Shown: positions 10,248 to 18,706 of the stretch, piece after piece
Layout of the letters: each line of letters begins with the position of its first letter
Position numbering within the stretch: position 1 is the stretch's first letter
NCBI RefSeq assembly: GCF_004959925.1
Contig: NZ_SPUW01000002.1
Location: 963,059-1,027,058, forward strand
Origin: Pseudooceanicola onchidii
Lineage (GTDB): Bacteria > Pseudomonadota > Alphaproteobacteria > Rhodobacterales > Rhodobacteraceae
DNA length: 64,000 nt
Direction of reading: 5' to 3'
Notes under the pieces: model-generated
Told to the model about the DNA's origin: nothing
Databases searched by the model: none
Seen by the model: only the letters and a program-made list of their open reading frames with translations
Program-made: the position numbers and the translations under genes

Positions 10248-11309
10248 TCAGGCCGACCAGTAGTAGGCCATGTAGCTTTCGTCGATACCGACGCCCAGAT
10301 CGCCGCGGAACCGGGTCTTGGCACGGCGGACAAGATCCTTTTCGGCGGCGATCCAGACGTGACGGTCCGGGCCTTCGGGCGCGTCGATGCGCGACAGGTG
10401 ATCCCAGAGCGTGTCGCCCGTGCTGCGCAGGACCCAGGTCAGCGCCATGCCGTCGGGGCGGGGCAGGTCGCAGATATCCGCCGCGCTGCCGACCTCGATG
10501 AAGACCGATCCATGACGATCCGCCGGAGAGGCCGCAAGGATCCGGCGCATCGCGGGCAGGGCGGTTTCGTCCCCGGCCATCAGCATCGCGGTTCCCGTCG
10601 GGAAGGTGCCGCTGCCGGGGCCGGTGATGCCGACCTCCGTGCCGGGGGTGGCGGTCGTGGCCCAGGTGGTTACCCGCCCGCCCTCGTGTTCGAAGACGTC
10701 GAAGGTGAAGCGGCCCGTCGCGACGTCGAGGTCGACGAAGGTGTAGGGCGCGCGGTGCAGCGCATCCGCCCCCGAGGGCCAGAGCGTGCGGCCCCGGTCA
10801 TCCAGCGTCAGCCAGACCGGATCGCGCCCCGCGGGCGGCAGGAGAAGCGAAAAGTGCATGCCCTTGCCCTCGGCCAGCCGCCGGGTGTCGTCGCAGGCCA
10901 ATTCCACCCGGATGAAGTTCGGCGCGACACGCCAGCTGCGGCAGAACCGGGCCAGCGCGAAATTCGGCGGGCGATTGTCGCGGGCGATGTCGCCCTGCCA
11001 GGTGCCGCTGTCGGTCAGGCCCGGGGCCGCTTGGTCGAGGATATAGATCAGGTATTCCCGGATGTTCTGCAGGATCACGGCGTCTTGGGCCGTTATCCCG
11101 ATGGTCAGGACCGGGCCCGCGCGGTGCAGATCGACCCGGGCATCGGGGGTGCGCACGATCAGGCGGTCTTCCGTTTCCTCGGCCAGCAGATCGGCTTCGC
11201 GCACATGGGCGGCGATATGCGGGAACAGGTCGTCGGGCATGGCACCGTCAAAGCGGACTTGGGCGGTGGCCTTCGTCGTGGTCGTGGGCATGGGGGCTCC
11301 GTCAGGCAT
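10248..11309 (-). CDS. Siderophore-interacting FAD protein with N-terminal DUF2218 domain
   Basis: A 353-residue cytosolic ferric-siderophore reductase of the SIP/ViuB type, which releases iron from imported ferric-siderophore using NAD(P)H and FAD. Residues about 10-90 (AHVREADLLAEE, VDLHRAGPVLTIGI) look like a DUF2218 domain. The rest is the SIP flavin-binding barrel (HFSLLLPPAG, APYTFVDLDV, VTTWATTATPG, GPGSG) and an NAD-binding half ending in the family tail ESYMAYYWSA. The start at 11309 overlaps the end of the upstream ATPase gene by 8 bases; Met7 (11291) is an alternative. It is the last gene of the iron-uptake operon that begins at 15192. Confidence 0.9.
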   Translation of the reverse strand: MPDGAPMPTTTTKATAQVRFDGAMPDDLFPHIAAHVREADLLAEETEDRLIVRTPDARVDLHRAGPVLTIGITAQDAVILQNIREYLIYILDQAAPGLTDSGTWQGDIARDNRPPNFALARFCRSWRVAPNFIRVELACDDTRRLAEGKGMHFSLLLPPAGRDPVWLTLDDRGRTLWPSGADALHRAPYTFVDLDVATGRFTFDVFEHEGGRVTTWATTATPGTEVGITGPGSGTFPTGTAMLMAGDETALPAMRRILAASPADRHGSVFIEVGSAADICDLPRPDGMALTWVLRSTGDTLWDHLSRIDAPEGPDRHVWIAAEKDLVRRAKTRFRGDLGVGIDESYMAYYWSA

Positions 11310-12132
11310 TGCGCATCTCCGGCGGGTGTTGCGGGGTGATCTTTCCGTGTCGGCCCATGGGCAGCATCATCGGCTTGCCCGAGGTCGGGTCTTCCATGAT
11401 GGCGCAGCGCAGGCCGAAGACCTCGGCCACCAGGGTTTCGGTCAGAATCTCGGTCGGGCGGCCCGCCGCATGGACGCGTCCGTCGCGCAGGGCGACGAGG
11501 TGGTCGGCATAGCGCGCGGCAAGGTTCAGGTCATGCAGGACCATCGCGATCGTGGTGCCGCGGCTTTGGTTCAGATCGACCAGCAGATCCAGCACCTCGA
11601 CCTGGTGCGCAATGTCGAGAAATGTGGTCGGTTCGTCCAGCAGCAGGATGTCGGTGTCCTGCGCCAGGGCCATGGCGATCCAGACCCGCTGCCGCTGTCC
11701 GCCCGACAGGGCGTCGACGTCGCGGTCGGCCAGATCGGCGGTCTGCGTCGCCTCAAGCGCGCGGGCGACCGCAAGGTCGTCGTCATGGCTCCACCGCGAC
11801 AGCAGGCCTTGGTGAGGGTGGCGGCCGTGGCTGACCAGGTCGGCGACGGTGATGCCATCCGGGGCGATCGGGGATTGGGGCAGAAGCCCCAGTTGGCGGG
11901 CCAGATCGCGGGCCGGGATCTGCCGGACGGACCGGCCATCCAGCACGACCTGCCCCGCGTCGGGACGCAGCAGCCGCGACAGGCAGCGCAGCAGCGTGGA
12001 CTTGCCACAGGCGTTGGCCCCGACGATGGCGGTGATCTCTCCGGGCGGGATGGTGAGGTCAAGCTGGCTGAGGATCGCGCGTTGGCCATAGCCGGCCTCG
12101 ATGCCCTCGGCCTTGAGGATGGGGGCTGTCAT
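11302..12132 (-). CDS. Iron-siderophore ABC transporter ATP-binding protein (FecE/FepC type)
   Basis: A 276-residue ATPase that powers ferric-siderophore import across the inner membrane with the two permeases encoded just upstream. It shows Walker A (GANACGKSTLL), the signature LSGGQRQRVWIAMALAQ, Walker B (ILLLDEPTTFLD) and the switch-region VLHDLNLAARYAD, all typical of the FecE/FhuC branch. The ATG at 12132 overlaps the permease stop codon (ATGA), which indicates translational coupling. The protein ends with a short extension (MGRHGKITPQHPPEMRNA) beyond the usual ATPase fold. Confidence 0.93.
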   Translation of the reverse strand: MTAPILKAEGIEAGYGQRAILSQLDLTIPPGEITAIVGANACGKSTLLRCLSRLLRPDAGQVVLDGRSVRQIPARDLARQLGLLPQSPIAPDGITVADLVSHGRHPHQGLLSRWSHDDDLAVARALEATQTADLADRDVDALSGGQRQRVWIAMALAQDTDILLLDEPTTFLDIAHQVEVLDLLVDLNQSRGTTIAMVLHDLNLAARYADHLVALRDGRVHAAGRPTEILTETLVAEVFGLRCAIMEDPTSGKPMMLPMGRHGKITPQHPPEMRNA

Positions 12133-13175
12133 GTGGTGCCTCCTGCGCGGTTGGACCGGATGATCAGGTAGATGAGGTAGGGCGCGCCCAGGGCGCCCGT
12201 GACGATGCCCACGGGATAGCGCGCGGCCAGAAGGTGCTGGCCCGCGTAATCGCCCAGCAGCACCAGCGCCGCGCCGACCAATGCCGCCGGGATCAGCGGC
12301 GACCGGCCCGGTCCGGTCAGGCGCAGGGCGATCGGGCCCGACAGGAAGGCGACGAAGGCAATGGGGCCTGCCACGGCGGTGGCCACTGCGATCAGCCCGA
12401 CCGCCGACAGCACCACCAGCGCCTTGTCCCGCGCCAGCGCCACGCCAAGGGCGGCGGCGGTGTCGTCACCAAGGCGCATGACCTCGAGGCTCGAACGCAG
12501 CCGCATCAGAAGGCCGCCGAACACCAGCAGCGACAGCGCCACCGGCAGGGCCTGATCCAGCGTCGCGCCGTTGACGCTTCCGGTCAGCCAGCGCAGGGCG
12601 TCCTGCAGGGTCCAGGCGGGCGCGCGCGACAGGACGAAGGCGATCACGCTGTCCAGCATGGCCGACAGGCCGATGCCGATCAGGATCAGCCGCGCGCCCG
12701 CCACCCCGTCCTGCCAGGCCAGAAGGTAGATCGCCAGCGCCACCCCCAACCCTGCAAGGACCGCGAGGACTGAGACCGCAGGCCCGCTCCAGCCGAGGAT
12801 GACGATGGCGAAGACCGCCGCCGCGCTGGCGCCGGAACTGATGCCGATGATGTCCGGGCTGGCCAGCGGATTGCGCAGCAGCGTCTGGAAGATCACGCCG
12901 CCCAGGCCAAAGCTCATCCCCGCCAGCACCGACAGGACGGCACGGGGCAGGCGCAGGTCGCGCACGGTAAAGCTGACGCCGGGGACATCCGCGCCCATGA
13001 GAACCCGCAGCACATCCATCGGCGGGGTCAGCGACTGACCCAGGCTGAGCGTGAGGGCGATGCCTGCGATCAGCACGCCCGCGATGATCGTGATGAGGCG
13101 AAGCCGGGCGCGGCCGCGGCTGCGGCGGGTGGCGGCGATCCGGGCGATCAGGGGGGCGTCGGCGGGCAGGCTCAC
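12129..13175 (-). CDS. Iron-siderophore ABC transporter permease (FecCD family), second subunit
   Basis: A 348-residue inner-membrane permease with roughly ten hydrophobic segments. It has FecCD family marks: LRLPRAVLSVLAGMSFGLGGVIFQ, NPLASPDIIGISSGASAAA and, near the C-terminus, YPVGIVTGALGAPYLIYLI. It pairs with the neighbouring permease (13172-14212) to form the translocation channel for a ferric-siderophore. The start codon is GTG (13175), overlapping the upstream TGA as GTGA; the 3' end overlaps the ATPase gene by 4 bases. Confidence 0.93.
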   Translation of the reverse strand: MSLPADAPLIARIAATRRSRGRARLRLITIIAGVLIAGIALTLSLGQSLTPPMDVLRVLMGADVPGVSFTVRDLRLPRAVLSVLAGMSFGLGGVIFQTLLRNPLASPDIIGISSGASAAAVFAIVILGWSGPAVSVLAVLAGLGVALAIYLLAWQDGVAGARLILIGIGLSAMLDSVIAFVLSRAPAWTLQDALRWLTGSVNGATLDQALPVALSLLVFGGLLMRLRSSLEVMRLGDDTAAALGVALARDKALVVLSAVGLIAVATAVAGPIAFVAFLSGPIALRLTGPGRSPLIPAALVGAALVLLGDYAGQHLLAARYPVGIVTGALGAPYLIYLIIRSNRAGGTT

Positions 13176-14212
13176 AGGTCACGCACCCGGCGTTTCCGCA
13201 CGATCCAGATGAAGACGGGCGCGCCCAGGAAGGCGGTGACGATGCCCACGTCCATCTCGGACGGGCGGGCGATCAGTCGGCCCAGCACGTCGGCCGCGAT
13301 CAGCAGGATGGCCCCGGTCAGGGCCGAGAAGGGCAGAAGCCAGCGGTGATCCACCCCGACCAGCAGGCGGCAGAGGTGCGGCACCACCAGCCCGACAAAG
13401 CCGATCGGGCCACAGATCGCCGTAGTCGCCCCGCACAGAAGCACCGCGCCAAGCGCTGCTGCGGCCCGCGCCCAGACCACCTGCGCCCCAAGGCCCGCGG
13501 CGGCGTCGTCGCCAAGCGCCAGAAGGTTCAGGCTGCGCGCCGACAGAAGCGCCAGCGCCAGCCCGGCGATCAGCAGGGGCAGCACCGGCAGGATCGCGTC
13601 AAAGCTCGCGCCGCCCACGCCGCCGATCTGCCAGGACCGCACGCCGCCCGCGATGTCGTTGCGCGGCAGGATGATCGCCACGGTAAAGGACGTCGCGGCG
13701 ATGGTCGTTGCGGCACCGGCCAGGGCAAGCTTGAGCGGTGTCGCGCCGCCCCGGCCGAGCGAGGCGATGGCATAGACGGCCACCGCCGCGATTCCCGCGC
13801 CCAGAACGGCGGTCCAGAGATAGGCGCTCAGGCTTTGGATGCCGAACCAGGCCATGCCGATCACGATGGCCATCGCCGCGCCCGAGTTGATGCCGAGGAT
13901 ACCGGGATCGGCCAGCGGATTGCGCGTGACGCCCTGAAGCACCGCGCCCGCCAGCCCAAGTGCCGCGCCGGCCAGAACCGCCAGCACCGTGCGGGGCACG
14001 CGCACCGCGACCACCGCCTGTGCGATGGTGTCGGACTGGCCCCGGACCCCGGCCAGGATGTCGGCCAGGGCGACGTCGCGGGTGCCGAAGCTGACCGACA
14101 GGATGCAGGCGCCGACCAGCAGGGCCAGCACCGCGACAAGCCAGCCCAACCGAAGGCTTCGGCTGCGGCGCAGGGCGGCGAGGGGCAGGTCTGTCGCGGA
14201 AACGGTTGTCAT
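13172..14212 (-). CDS. Iron-siderophore ABC transporter permease (FecCD family), first subunit
   Basis: A 346-residue polytopic membrane protein and the partner of the permease at 12129-13175. Family motifs include VPRTVLAVLAGAALGLAGAVLQ, NPLADPGILGINSGAAMA, FVGLVVPHLCRLL and PSEMDVGIVTAFLGAPVFIWIV. The two permeases are clearly paralogous, as is usual for Fec/Fep systems. The ATG at 14212 overlaps the stop codon of the binding-protein gene (ATGA), so the order binding protein, permease, permease, ATPase, reductase is one coupled operon. Confidence 0.93.
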   Translation of the reverse strand: MTTVSATDLPLAALRRSRSLRLGWLVAVLALLVGACILSVSFGTRDVALADILAGVRGQSDTIAQAVVAVRVPRTVLAVLAGAALGLAGAVLQGVTRNPLADPGILGINSGAAMAIVIGMAWFGIQSLSAYLWTAVLGAGIAAVAVYAIASLGRGGATPLKLALAGAATTIAATSFTVAIILPRNDIAGGVRSWQIGGVGGASFDAILPVLPLLIAGLALALLSARSLNLLALGDDAAAGLGAQVVWARAAAALGAVLLCGATTAICGPIGFVGLVVPHLCRLLVGVDHRWLLPFSALTGAILLIAADVLGRLIARPSEMDVGIVTAFLGAPVFIWIVRKRRVRDL

Positions 14213-15192
14213 TGCGCCTTGCGGGCGGCCTCGGCCAGCAGGGTGACATAGTCGTCCAGCACCCAGGGGATCGACAGCGGCGTCGGGTTCGCGGCGGTGC
14301 CCACGGGATCATTGCCCAGCAGGACGACGGCTCCGTTTTCCACCGTCTTCATGCGCGAGGTCAGCAGGTTCTGCTTCACCGTGTCCAGCAGCATGCGGCC
14401 GCCGTAGGTGATGACGATGTCGACGTCCGCGAAGGCGTCGATGCGCTCGGCGCTCATCTCGCCGGAATATTGGCCGGGGCGCGTCGCCTCCTGCACGCTT
14501 CGCGGTGAGGTCAGGCCAAGATCGGCGAGGAACTTCACCCGCGTGTCATTGGCGGAATAGAAGCGGATCACGCTGAGGTCACGGACATCCAGATGGGTGA
14601 CGAACATCGCGGACTTCCCCGCGATTTCGGGATGTTCTGCAGTGACATCAGTGATCTGACCTTCGATCCGCGCGATCAGATCCTCGCCCTCTTGGGCCAT
14701 GCCGAGGCCCGCGGCGTTCAGGCGGATCATCTCGCGCCAGTCGGTGGACCAGGGGCCGTCGCGAAAGGGGATGACCGGGGCGATCTTGCTGAGCGTGTCG
14801 TAGTCTGACCGGCTTAGCCCGGAATAGGCGGCCAGGATGATATCGGGCTGGCTGGCGGCAACGGCTTCGAAATCGATGCCGTCCCCTTCGTCGAACAGCG
14901 GCGGGGCCTCGGCGCCCAGCTCCTCAAGCCGGTCGGCGACCCAGGGCAGAAGGCCGTCGCCATCATCATCGCCGAAATTCGCACGGGCAAAGCCGACGGG
15001 CACGATGCCAAGGGCCAGCGGCACCTCGTGATTGGCCCAGGCGACGGTGGCGATGCGAACAGGTTTGGCCGTCACGGTGGTGCTGCCGAAGGCATGATCG
15101 AGTGTGACCGGAAAATCCTGCGCCATCGCGCCACTGCAGGCACATACCAGCGCGGCAAGGATCAGACGCAGCGATCTGGGGAAATGGGCCAA
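14209..15192 (-). CDS. Iron-siderophore ABC transporter periplasmic binding protein
   Basis: A 327-residue periplasmic solute-binding protein of the FecB/FhuD class. It has a signal peptide (residues 1-25, cleavage after GAMAQ) and the class III fold pattern TLDHAFGSTTVTAKPVRIATVAW, QPDIILAAYSGLSRSDYDTLSKIAPV, and AFADVDIVITYGG. The reading frame has no ATG before the signal peptide. I take TTG at 15192 as the start because CGGAGG lies 9 bases upstream (15202-15207) and the signal peptide begins immediately. It is the first gene of the iron-uptake operon and is transcribed away from the TonB receptor. Confidence 0.88.
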   Translation of the reverse strand: MAHFPRSLRLILAALVCACSGAMAQDFPVTLDHAFGSTTVTAKPVRIATVAWANHEVPLALGIVPVGFARANFGDDDGDGLLPWVADRLEELGAEAPPLFDEGDGIDFEAVAASQPDIILAAYSGLSRSDYDTLSKIAPVIPFRDGPWSTDWREMIRLNAAGLGMAQEGEDLIARIEGQITDVTAEHPEIAGKSAMFVTHLDVRDLSVIRFYSANDTRVKFLADLGLTSPRSVQEATRPGQYSGEMSAERIDAFADVDIVITYGGRMLLDTVKQNLLTSRMKTVENGAVVLLGNDPVGTAANPTPLSIPWVLDDYVTLLAEAARKAQ

Positions 15193-15525
15193 GGACTCAT
15201 GCCTCCGTTAGGGTGTTGCCGAATAGGCAAGTCTTTCAGTCGGATTTCCATCTTGCCCCATGGCCGTCAAGGCGAATGGCCTGCCAGAGTGGCGGTTATT
15301 GCATGCGATATGCATCTTTCCGGGGTTTCTGACAAAAAAAGTAGGTTTATACAATACACCTTCCCGGCAGACTGTATTACCAGCCACGGCGCAGCGTGCG
15401 GTCTTCCCTGTTTCGGGGTGACGGATCGTGGGGGCTGCGGACATGCCAGTTGATTTCAGCACGCGCCCGACCCTCGCGGACCGCCAGCCAGAATCGCCAC
15501 TCACTCGAATTTGCGGAACGTCGCC
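15193..15525. promoter_or_regulatory. Divergent control region between siderophore ABC operon and TonB receptor
   Basis: This 333-base gap contains no gene I can support and must hold both promoters. Visible features are an inverted repeat TGCAT-GCGAT-ATGCA (15300-15314) and an AT-rich stretch with a run of A (15332-15360) that contrasts with the surrounding GC-rich DNA. Iron regulators of alphaproteobacteria (Fur/Mur, RirA, Irr) or the AraC protein at 17704 would be expected to bind here, but I cannot assign a site to any of them. Confidence 0.5.
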
Positions 15526-17667
15526 ATGGGGTCCTCGACCAACACTCGTCACCATTTCCTGTCCGGGCCCGCGCGGCTTGGCTCACTTCTTCTGGGATGC
15601 ACGGCGCTGGTCGCCAGCCCGCTGGCCGTCGCGGCGCAGGAGGGCGGCGAGGCCGGCACCTATCGCCTGTCGCCGATCACGGTGGACCTGAGTTTCGAGG
15701 CCGACGACGACGCCAATTCCATCGTCGCGACCGAGCTTTGGACGGGCGGCAAGGTCGCCACCAGCGTTCTGGACACGCCCGCCACCGTGTCGGTCGTGAC
15801 GCAAAAGGACATTGAACAGCGCAATGCCGACAAGGTCGAGGACGTGCTGGAATACACGCCGGGCGTCATCACCGACTACTACGGCACCGATGACCGGAAC
15901 GATTATTACCTCGTGCGGGGATACCAGGCTTCGACCTACCGCGACGGGCTTACGCTTGGCACCATGCGCGGCGTCCGCGAGGAGCCCTATGCCTTCGAAC
16001 GGCTCGAGGTGATGAAGGGCGGGAACTCGACCCTCTTTGGCACGTCCGATCCGGGCGGCACGATCAACTTCGTGACCAAGTCGCCCAGGTTCGAACGCTT
16101 CGGAGAAGTCTATGGCAGCTATGGGTCTTACGACCACAAGGAGTTGGGGTTCGATTTCGGTGACGTGCTGAACGATGACCAGACGCTGGCCTACCGGGTT
16201 GTCGGCAAGGTCCAGAAGGCGGGGCTTGAGTATGCCAATTCGCGCGATGACGAACAGTTCTTCCTAGGCAGCCTCGCCTGGGCGCCGACAGATTACACGA
16301 AACTGACCTTCACGGTCGATTACCTGAAGCGTGACGGTTCACCGAACAGTGGCGGCTATCCCCTTGATCAGCTGTATGATCGCAGCCTTTTCTTCGGAGA
16401 GCCGGGCTTCAACTATCACGATGTGGACCGGCTGACCGTGTCGACCGCCTTGCAGCACGAGTTTGAAAATGGCCTGCGCCTGACCGCGAACCTGCGGTAC
16501 AGCGATCTGACGGACAGCTTCGGCTACCTGTACCTCAATGACAGCGCGGGCCGGGTGGGCACGCTGGTACAGCGCGACATCTTCGGCGGTGACAGCACCG
16601 CGAAAGAGCTGATCGGCAACGCGATCCTGCAATACGACACGACCATCGGCGGCGTCGACAGCAGTACGCTGGCGGGGGTGGAATTCCGCGACGCCTCGAA
16701 CAGCTCGTCGAACTTCTACACCTTCAACTACGACCAGACCGACGTGGCGAACCCGACCTATGCCGGGCCGCCCGCCACGCCCGCGCCCTATAGCGTGCAG
16801 GCCAACGACTATACGACCAAGTCGATCTTCGTGCAGCAGAACCTGTCTTTCGCCGACCGGCTGGTTGCGACAGTGGGCGTGCGCCACGACTGGATGGATA
16901 TCACAAACGTCGACAGCTCTTCTGGCACACCCGCGACGACCAGCGGCACCTTTTCGGAAACATCGTACCGCGCGGCACTGACCTACAAGGTCACCAGCGA
17001 AGTGTCGGCCTATACCAGCTATGTGCAATCGGTCGCGCCGCCGTCCATCGGGATCGAACCCGAGCGGGGCGATCAGTACGAGGTCGGGGTGAAGTATCAG
17101 CCCGAGGCCTACAACGCGATCTTCACCGCCTCGGCCTATGACCTGACCAAGAAGAACGTCGTGGTGCCGGTGGTTCTGCCGGGCGGCATGATCGTGCGTC
17201 AGACGGTCGGGGAATCCCGCGTGCAGGGGTTCGAACTTGAGGCCAAGGCCGAACTGGCGGATGGGCTGAGCCTGAGCGGCGGCTATACCTACCAGAAGTC
17301 GACCTATGTGCGCGGCAACGTGCGTGGCACGACCGTGGACGGCAATGAATTTGCCACCGTGCCGAACCACATGGCCTCGGTCTGGCTGAACTACGACCTG
17401 CCGGGGGCGGGCGCCCTGGGCAAGATGTCCGTCGGGATCGGTGCGCGGTATATCGGGCCGTACTACTACAACGTCTACAACAACAGCGGCAGAAGCCCCG
17501 AGCAAACCTTCATCGATGCGTCCTTCGGGTACGACGTCGCCGAGAACACGCAATTGACGGTCAATGTGTCGAACCTCTTTGACAAACAGTACGTCGTGGG
17601 CAGCGGAACCGCGGATTACTACAACAATGGCCGCACCATCACGGCGGCGCTGCGCCACAGCTGGTGA
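15526..17667 (+). CDS. TonB-dependent siderophore receptor (outer membrane)
   Basis: A 713-residue outer-membrane receptor that would import a ferric-siderophore and hand it to the divergent ABC system. It has a long signal region (about residues 1-37, ending AVAAQ), a plug domain (SVLDTPATVSVVTQKDIEQRNADKVEDVLEYTPGV, then RLEVMKGGNSTLFGTSDPGGTINFVTKSP) and a 22-strand-type barrel ending in an aromatic residue (ALRHSW). The GVDSSTLAGVEFRD and FDKQYVVGSGTADYYNNGRTI segments are typical of the FhuE/FpvA-like class. I chose the ATG at 15526; a TTG lies 15 bases upstream in frame. The substrate siderophore cannot be read from the sequence. Confidence 0.93.
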   Translation: MGSSTNTRHHFLSGPARLGSLLLGCTALVASPLAVAAQEGGEAGTYRLSPITVDLSFEADDDANSIVATELWTGGKVATSVLDTPATVSVVTQKDIEQRNADKVEDVLEYTPGVITDYYGTDDRNDYYLVRGYQASTYRDGLTLGTMRGVREEPYAFERLEVMKGGNSTLFGTSDPGGTINFVTKSPRFERFGEVYGSYGSYDHKELGFDFGDVLNDDQTLAYRVVGKVQKAGLEYANSRDDEQFFLGSLAWAPTDYTKLTFTVDYLKRDGSPNSGGYPLDQLYDRSLFFGEPGFNYHDVDRLTVSTALQHEFENGLRLTANLRYSDLTDSFGYLYLNDSAGRVGTLVQRDIFGGDSTAKELIGNAILQYDTTIGGVDSSTLAGVEFRDASNSSSNFYTFNYDQTDVANPTYAGPPATPAPYSVQANDYTTKSIFVQQNLSFADRLVATVGVRHDWMDITNVDSSSGTPATTSGTFSETSYRAALTYKVTSEVSAYTSYVQSVAPPSIGIEPERGDQYEVGVKYQPEAYNAIFTASAYDLTKKNVVVPVVLPGGMIVRQTVGESRVQGFELEAKAELADGLSLSGGYTYQKSTYVRGNVRGTTVDGNEFATVPNHMASVWLNYDLPGAGALGKMSVGIGARYIGPYYYNVYNNSGRSPEQTFIDASFGYDVAENTQLTVNVSNLFDKQYVVGSGTADYYNNGRTITAALRHSW

Positions 17668-17674
17668 GGCCGGG

Positions 17675-17692
17675 GCCGCCCTGTCGGGCGGC
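17675..17692. terminator. Hairpin between convergent receptor and AraC genes
   Basis: GCCGCCC (17675-17681), loop TGTC, GGGCGGC (17686-17692): a perfect 7-base stem in the 36-base gap between two convergent genes. It probably serves both directions; T-runs are absent. Confidence 0.55.
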
Positions 17693-17703
17693 GCCATGCG
17701 CGC

Positions 17704-18633
17704 TTAGACCGGCCGATGCCCCCGTCGCCATGCGGCGGGGGTTTCGCCGATGATCTGCCGAAAGATGCGGGTCATATGGGCCTGATCGGAAAAGCCAAGG
17801 CGGTCGGCGATGTCGGCGACGCTCAGGTCGGTGTCGATCAGAAGGTCCTGCGATTGTTCGACCCGGCGGGCCAGTTGCCACTGGTGCGGGGTCTGGCCGG
17901 TCGTGTTCTTGAAAACCTGCGAGAACCAGCTTTCCGACAGGTTCACGGCTTCGGCCATCTGCGCAATGCTGAGCCGTTGCCCGTTCGCAGCCTCGAGCCG
18001 GGCAGTGACCCGCCGCATCTGCGCCGTGGTCAGCCGTGCGTTGACCGGATCGCTGGCTGGCTCTGCCAGGTCCAGGACGCCGGCCAGCAGGCTGGCTGCC
18101 AATGTCTCAAGAAACAGATCCGGCCGACGGTTTCCTTGCACTTCGCCGACAATCACCCGTCCGATCGGTTCGAGATCGGTGATGATGTCGCACGCCGCCG
18201 GATCGGCCAGAAGCCGCAGCGCGTCGGGCCGGGGCAGGAGCGGAGAGAGCACCTGCGCCGCCCACCCCAGATCAAGGTGGATGTCGAGATGGGCAAAGTT
18301 CAGATCCCGCGTGAAGGTCGTATCCATCAGGGCGCCCGCGGGCACGTAGATCGCCTGTGCCAGTGGGCGCGAGCCCATGGCGTCGACGACCTGGATCGAC
18401 CGGACATTATCGAAGAACAGGCTGATGCGCGGATTGGCCGACAGGTAATGCCCCTTGGCGCCGGCATCGCCCCGGGCCTCCCAATAGGCGGCAAGGATGT
18501 TGTCGGTCAGCCGCCATTGCACAGGCCTCAGGCAATGGACCTTCTGCGTTTCGCCGGTGAAATCGTGCTTGTAGCCCAAGGCGGACTCCGGGAGATGGGA
18601 TCTTCGGATGGCTGCCGAAAGCATCGGGCGCAC
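17704..18633 (-). CDS. AraC-family transcriptional regulator, likely of siderophore uptake
   Basis: A 309-residue regulator with an N-terminal sensor region and a C-terminal double helix-turn-helix (about 205-305): RLSIAQMAEAVNLSESWFSQVFKNTTGQTPHQW followed by DLSVADIADRLGFSDQAHMTRIFRQIIGETPAAWRR. This is the AraC/XylS signature. The gene converges on the TonB receptor, and many siderophore loci carry a ligand-sensing AraC activator, so control of this locus is the likely job. The longest frame starts with GTG (18633); ATG at 18624 (Met4) is as plausible. It is not an envelope-anchored type, because there is no membrane segment. Confidence 0.88.
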   Translation of the reverse strand: MRPMLSAAIRRSHLPESALGYKHDFTGETQKVHCLRPVQWRLTDNILAAYWEARGDAGAKGHYLSANPRISLFFDNVRSIQVVDAMGSRPLAQAIYVPAGALMDTTFTRDLNFAHLDIHLDLGWAAQVLSPLLPRPDALRLLADPAACDIITDLEPIGRVIVGEVQGNRRPDLFLETLAASLLAGVLDLAEPASDPVNARLTTAQMRRVTARLEAANGQRLSIAQMAEAVNLSESWFSQVFKNTTGQTPHQWQLARRVEQSQDLLIDTDLSVADIADRLGFSDQAHMTRIFRQIIGETPAAWRRGHRPV

Positions 18634-18706
18634 CTGCGCCGGTCCGGACTCGCGTGAGCGCGCAGTCTAGGCCCGCACCCGGAGGGAGGCAAGATCGCCC
18701 CCGCCG

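Noticed and set aside
15300..15360. Fur/RirA/Irr box between the iron operons
   Set aside because: The region is AT-rich with an inverted repeat, but no sequence close enough to a known iron-box consensus to name.
15583..17697. Long minus-strand frames opposite the TonB receptor
   Set aside because: The plus strand is a full receptor; the antisense products have no motifs.
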